In this document: positions 58,805 to 64,000 of the stretch, one piece after another
How the letters are laid out: each line of letters opens with the position of its first letter
Numbering within the stretch: the stretch's first letter is position 1
Assembly: GCA_964017155.1 (NCBI GenBank)
Contig: OZ024860.1
Span: 50,021,583-50,085,582 of the forward strand
From: Oasisia sp. SBJ-2009
Taxonomy: Eukaryota; Annelida; Polychaeta; Sabellida; Siboglinidae
Direction of reading: 5' to 3'
DNA length: 64,000 nucleotides
Program-made: the position numbers and the translations under genes
Notes under the pieces: model-generated
The model's input: only the letters and a program-made list of their open reading frames with translations
Told to the model about the DNA's origin: nothing
The model's database searches: none

Positions 58805-61057
58805 GTATATGATATGTATATACCACTATTCGATGAGTTGTCTCAATGTATCAAGCAGCTTTCCACCTATGCCTAGGCAAATAGAAATCAGGACAGCATC
58901 TAATTTAACATTCGTACTGCTGAGCTTCAAACTACTACACTCAACGACAGAAGTTCCCTTCACTGTGTTGGCAATCTACTCTCTGCGATCTAGAACTCTA
59001 ACACGTGTTAACGGCGACGCCACGAAGGCTGCATGCAGACTGCGCAAAGATGTATCTGAAGCATTATATGCCATTCCAAGCGATACAAGACGTTCGTCCG
59101 CATACAGATTTACTATGTAGTGTAATTCTCTATGTAGGATGTACACCGTGTGTAGCTAGCTCAACATCAATGAGTATATGATGCGACCATTGCCTGTTAG
59201 TTGCTTTGTGGTTTCGTTTTCATATTGATCTGGCGACATGTCTGCTCTTTGGTTTCAGGTCTTCCTATTTGAGTCCGAAGTGTGAGCAGCGACACAGACC
59301 CTCTGCGAATGCGACGCGCGAGTAGTGGTGAACCCCTCGCAAGTCTAGTATATAATTTCGTCGTTGTCTGGGTAGCTTGGAACAACCTTTGTTTTCTCGT
59401 ATGGCTCTTCGCCATCAATGTTATGTCTAGCTTTTCGCGTTACCTGTTTATCGGCATAGCGCTCAAGACATGGCCAAAGAGCTGGCCTGTTGGCACTGAT
59501 CACTGTAGCATATGCTATTGTTTCCAAGGCAATATACCAACATATGTATTCGATCTCCGTCACTACCTAGATACAAATCTGCGTGCCGAGAAACGTGTGA
59601 CTGCAATAAATATTGGTCTCAAAACATCGAGTGATCTCTACACTTGTCTTAGAAGGAAGACATGTCAAATGCGTACCCTTGAGTTACACCATTGCAAAGA
59701 ATAAGGCACTTGTGTAGGTTGGGTTTGTATGCTGATTCCTAAGTATGCTGTTTCCAGTCGAGATGAATGCGTTGTGCTGGCTGTCGTGACGGTCAAAGAA
59801 TCATCAACTCAACTGTATTGAGTGGGTGTATGTGTTCATGCGAGAATGTGTGTGGCATTCGCCGCGCGAATGGTGTATCAATATCAATGTTAAGATACTT
59901 TCCGCGGTGCGATCTCGGCCTCTTACACAAGTTTCGTTTCATGTGCATTATTTTGCATCATATTTTGACATTACTTCCCTTGAAATACATCATATAGCGT
60001 GAACAATAGCTCGATCAATCTTCTGAGTAAAACGTTTCGATTGTGAGAACTGCAACAGCAAAACTAATGTCCACTCGCACTAGCTGTGATACCTATATCG
60101 ATATCATGCTATCGCTGATTTAATTCTCCCAGTGATCGGCCTACATTATCATCTACCTCAACATGTTATATAAATAAAATAAATTGATAACAACTAGGCT
60201 TCACCCACTGTCGAAAGACTGTTCCGCGTCGCCAGTCTTCACATCATCGGGCCTGGTCTGTCAATAATGCTGCCAGAAGTCTTCGGCCATGTGTCGCTGT
60301 ATCTTCAACGGGGGCAGACACCTAAGAAAAAACAATAAAAGAGCGTTACAATGTGCACGGTGTCTAAGAAAATGGAAACCAGCAGGCTCAATTCTTACAT
60401 ATGCCCACATTCCTTCACCCCACTGGCATCAAAGAAGCAAATCCCACCGCGATGCGGTCGAGATTACACTAAAGAAACTGGCATATGTCGCCAACATCCG
60501 GCTGCGCGGCACAGTAATGGCGGCACCCCGGAAGACGCGCCACAACAATACTCTGTCGTCACGACAATACGGTAGACGCGCCATTTACGTTCCTGGCAAC
60601 GTCAGATTTCAAGATGGCGACGCCTTTGATGTAGGCAAACTGGGGAGGGGGGGGGGCGCTTTCTTCCACTGTCTACTTCGTTCTTTCAATGTTTTACTTG
60701 CGCTAGCCTATTTCTCAATCAGATACACACATAGGACTACAGTTGTAATATGGTACAACGGCCTGTGCGACATTCGGGTACTTTTTATGCACGATGCAAG
60801 TCAATGTGCGTGGTGTATAATATCGATAAGATTCAACAATGTCAGATTCTCTCCACTGATTTTTAGACCAAATATATCAGGCCTGTTGCGTTCGCGCGTA
60901 TTAAAACCACCACACTACCCTACCCGCGCCTCTCGTAATGCAGTTTCAAACGTAGGAGCAATTGAGGTTGGCTTGCATTCTACGCAAGTGTCTAATTCTT
61001 GTCGGAAATGGATCAGAATATTCATATTCTTGTTCTCATTCACAGTACACTGTATAG

Positions 61058-62708
61058 ATTTAACAAGATTTAACAATATTGCCACCTAGAGAATCAACTC
61101 TAGATGGCAGGTGGACAAGGAAGCCGTTTGGCTTATCGAGAGTCCAACCTATCTATCTAAGTATACCCCGCCCGCCTTAGGTATATGTCAGTTTTATTTT
61201 TAAATATATTAACACTACTAGCACCTACACAATCAGCTGATAATATGTTCCATTCGTTTACTATTCTTTGGGAAAATGAAATTTTTCTAATATCTAGTCT
61301 ACACTGCTTCTTTGCTAATGTAACTCCATGTCCTCTAGACTTTCTATCTTCCTTGACCGTGAACAAAATATTTCTGTCAATATTTTCATACCCATTCAAT
61401 ATTTTAAAAACATCAATCTGATCTCCTCTCAATCTTCTGGTTTCTAGTGTCGTTAGACCACATTCTTTTAGACGCATTTCATAACTAATATTCCTGAGTT
61501 TTGGTATCATTTTTGTTGCTCTCCTTTGTACTCTTTCTAGCATATCAATATCCTTTTTGCGATATGGCCTCCATGCTTGTATACAATATTCTAAATGAGG
61601 CCTAATTATTGTTTTATGAAGCGGTATTATTAGTTCTTTTTCTTTGTACACTATATTTCGCCTAATTAATCCAAGAATTTGGTATCCCTTCGCTGCTGCA
61701 ATTCCACACTGCGCTGATACCTTCATGTCAGCACTAATGGTTAACCCTAAGTCCTTTTCCTTTACAGTAGTATTTAGTACACTGCCACCCATTGTATATT
61801 GTGCATTTTCATTCCCATGCCCTGTGTGGAGGCACTTATACTTTCCAAAGTTAAACAGCATTTGCCATTTCTCATATCATTCTATCAACTTATTAAGATC
61901 ATCTTGTAAATGCTGTCTATCTGCATCACTTTTAATTTTCCTAAACACTTTTGTGTCATCCGCAAACTTCAACACCTTGCTTGTTATGTCATCATCCAAA
62001 TCATTGATATATATTAAGAATAAAATAGGTCCCAATACTGATCCTTGCGGTACTTCACTCAAAACAGATTTCCAATTTGAAACCTCCCCATCAACTACTA
62101 CTCCTTGTCTTCTATCAATAAGCCATTTTTCTATCCAGTTAATCATACCATTTCCTATGCCATGGGACTTTAGTTTAAGTAGTAATCTTTGGTGTGGCAC
62201 TTTGTCACAGGCTTTTTTAAAATCTAAGTAGATTATATCTACTGGTAATCCCTCATCTACCCACTTTGTCACATCTTCCAAAAAACATAACATATTTGTT
62301 AAGCATGACCTCGCTTTTAAAAACCCATGTTGAGATGTGTTTATCAATTTAGTTTTAATAAGAAAATCAACCAAGTGATCTTTAATTAGTCTTTCTAATA
62401 GTTTGCAAATCACCGATGTTAAACTCACTGGTCTATAGTTATCTGACTTGTTTCTTGAACCATTTTTAAATAATGGTATAATGTTTGCTTATTTCCATTC
62501 TAATGGAACTATTCCCTCCTCTAATGACAAATTGAACATTGTCGCAACCGGTATGCTGATTTGATCTACAATTTCCAGCAGTAATTTGGGAGGAATCCCA
62601 TCCACTCCTGGTGATTTATTATCCTTCATATATCTTATTTTCATAGCTACCATTTTTGGGGTCACAGTTAGTTGTCCTAAATAGTCACACTCTCTCCCTT
62701 CGAACTTA
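61058..62708 (-). mobile_element. CR1-like LINE (copy 3)
   Basis: By eye identical to copy 2 along its length, including junctions, 3' hairpin and tail. It arose by duplication of the composite unit. Confidence 0.92.
61157..62706 (-). pseudogene. CR1-like reverse transcriptase fragment (copy 3)
   Basis: Same reading frame, same TGA (about 61874-61876), same ACD and SEVPQG changes as copy 2. All defects predate the duplication. Confidence 0.9.
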
Positions 62709-63927
62709 GTATATGATATGTATATACCACTATTCGATGAGTTGTCTCAATGTCTCAAGCAGCTTTCCACCTATGCCTAGGCAAATAGAAATCTGGACAG
62801 TATCTAATTTAACATTCGTACTGCTGAGCTTCAAACTACTACACTCAACGACAGAAGTTCCCTTCACTGTGTTGGCAATCTACTCTCTGCGATCTAGAAC
62901 TCTAACACGTGTTAACGGCGACGCCACGAAGGCTGCATGCAGACTGCGCAAAGATGTATCTGAAGCATTATATGCCATTCCAAGCGATACAAGACGTTCG
63001 TCCGCATACAGATTTACTATGTAGTGTAATTCTCTATGTAGGATGTACACCGTGTGTAGCTAGCTCAACATCAATGAGTATATGATGCGACCATTGCCTG
63101 TTAGTTGCTTTGTGGTTTCGTTTTCATATTGATCTGGCGACATGTCTGCTCTTTGGTTTCAGGTCTTCCTATTTGAGTCCGAAGTGTGAGCAGCGACACA
63201 GACCCTCTGCGAATGCGACGCGCGAGTAGTGGTGAACCCCTCGCAAGTCTAGTATATAATTTCGTCGTTGTCTGGGTAGCTTGGAACAACCTTTGTTTTC
63301 TCGTATGGCTCTTCGCCATCAATGTTATGTCTAGCTTTTCGCGTTACCTGTTTATCGGCATAGCGCTCAAGACATGGCCAAAGAGCTGGCCTGTTGGCAC
63401 TGATCACTGTAGCATATGCTATTGTTTCCAAGGCAATATACCAACATATGTATTCGATCTCCGTCACTACCTAGATACAAATCTGCGTGCCGAGAAACGT
63501 GTGACTGCAATAAATATTGGTCTCAAAACATCGAGTGATCTCTACACTTGTCTTAGAAGGAAGACATGTCAAATGCGTACCCTTGAGTTACACCATTGCA
63601 AAGAATAAGGCACTTGTGTAGGTTGGGTTTGTATGCTGATTCCTAAGTATGCTGTTTCCAGTCGAGATGAATGCGTTGTGCTGGCTGTCGTGACGGTCAA
63701 AGAATCATCAACTCAACTGTATTGAGTGGGTGTATGTGTTCATGCGAGAATGTGTGTGGCATTCGCCGCGCGAATGGTGTATCAATATCAATGTTAAGAT
63801 ACTTTCCGCGGTGCGATCTCGGCCTCTTACACAAGTTTCGTTTCATGTGCATTATTTTGCATCATATTTTGACATTACTTCCCTTGAAATACATCATATA
63901 GCGTGAACAATAGCTCGATCAATCTTC

Positions 63928-64000
63928 TGAGTAAAACGTTTCGATTGTGAGAACTGCAACAGCAAAACTAATGTCCACTCGCACTAGCTGTGATACCTAT
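63928..64000 (+). repeat. Satellite unit U19, start only
   Basis: First 73 bp of the next unit, identical or nearly so to the start of U18, so the composite array probably continues beyond the window. Confidence 0.93.

Larger units (their letters stand above)
56118..60023 (+). repeat. Composite 3.9-kb unit U17 (satellite plus LINE)
   Basis: 3,906 bp: satellite 56118-57153, LINE 57154-58804, satellite 58805-60023. It differs from the next 3.9 kb by only about ten scattered bases that I could find, for instance GAGCAAAACG against GAGTAAAACG at the start and two Gs in the poly-G tract. A recent tandem duplication. Confidence 0.96.
60024..63927 (+). repeat. Composite 3.9-kb unit U18 (satellite plus LINE)
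   Basis: 3,904 bp: satellite 60024-61057, LINE 61058-62708, satellite 62709-63927. A near-identical tandem copy of U17. The shorter poly-G tract (10 Gs against 12) fuses two satellite open frames into 266 codons (60289-61089) that are separate in U17, which shows how little these frames mean. Confidence 0.96.

Overview
The window is animal (metazoan) repetitive DNA, not a gene-bearing locus. About 18 copies of a 2.23-2.25 kb AT-rich tandem repeat (a macrosatellite) run head-to-tail from base 1 to base 64000. They are broken by several insertions. No host protein gene, rRNA, tRNA or CRISPR was found. The mixture of CR1/L2/jockey-like non-LTR retrotransposons, an LTR-type non-autonomous element and an inverted-repeat DNA transposon suits an aquatic invertebrate (mollusc, annelid, brachiopod or lancelet type). 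The sequence alone does not fix the species.

Layout. 1-8955: four uninterrupted units (U1-U4). 8956-18866: U5 is interrupted by a non-coding element with two 251-bp LTR-like repeats. A 6.6 kb inverted segment (about 12249-18866) follows, so that 8481-12004 and 15341-18866 form a 3.5 kb inverted repeat around a 3.3 kb spacer. 18867-23166: a unit carrying a 5'-truncated L2-like LINE (20913-22884) that ends in a 448-bp compound trinucleotide microsatellite. 23167-25031: a unit with an internal deletion. 25032-28931: a unit with an antisense CR1-like LINE (26070-27718). 28932-34213: a unit with the best preserved LINE of the window (29976-33005: end of ORF1, endonuclease, reverse transcriptase). 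34214-43655: two truncated and fused units, the second carrying the longest copy of the LTR-type element (36889-42518). 43656-45900: a plain unit. 45901-51626: a unit carrying a 3.48 kb terminal-inverted-repeat element (46444-49924) with GCGC target duplications and an RT fragment inside. 51627-56117: two plain units. 56118-64000: two copies of a 3.9 kb composite unit (satellite plus CR1-like LINE) and the start of a third.

How it works together. Two insertions recur at the same junction and share diagnostic variants in the flanking satellite. They therefore look copied by amplification of satellite units, not by repeated transposition. Three different retroelement insertions and two rearrangement breakpoints fall in one stretch of about 65 bp of the 2.2 kb unit, which is the most notable pattern here. 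The satellite has conserved but non-diagnostic open frames, a variable poly-G tract, and YY1-like, CRE-like and TATA-like motifs. These could mean it is transcribed, but coding function is not supported. All alignments were made by eye.
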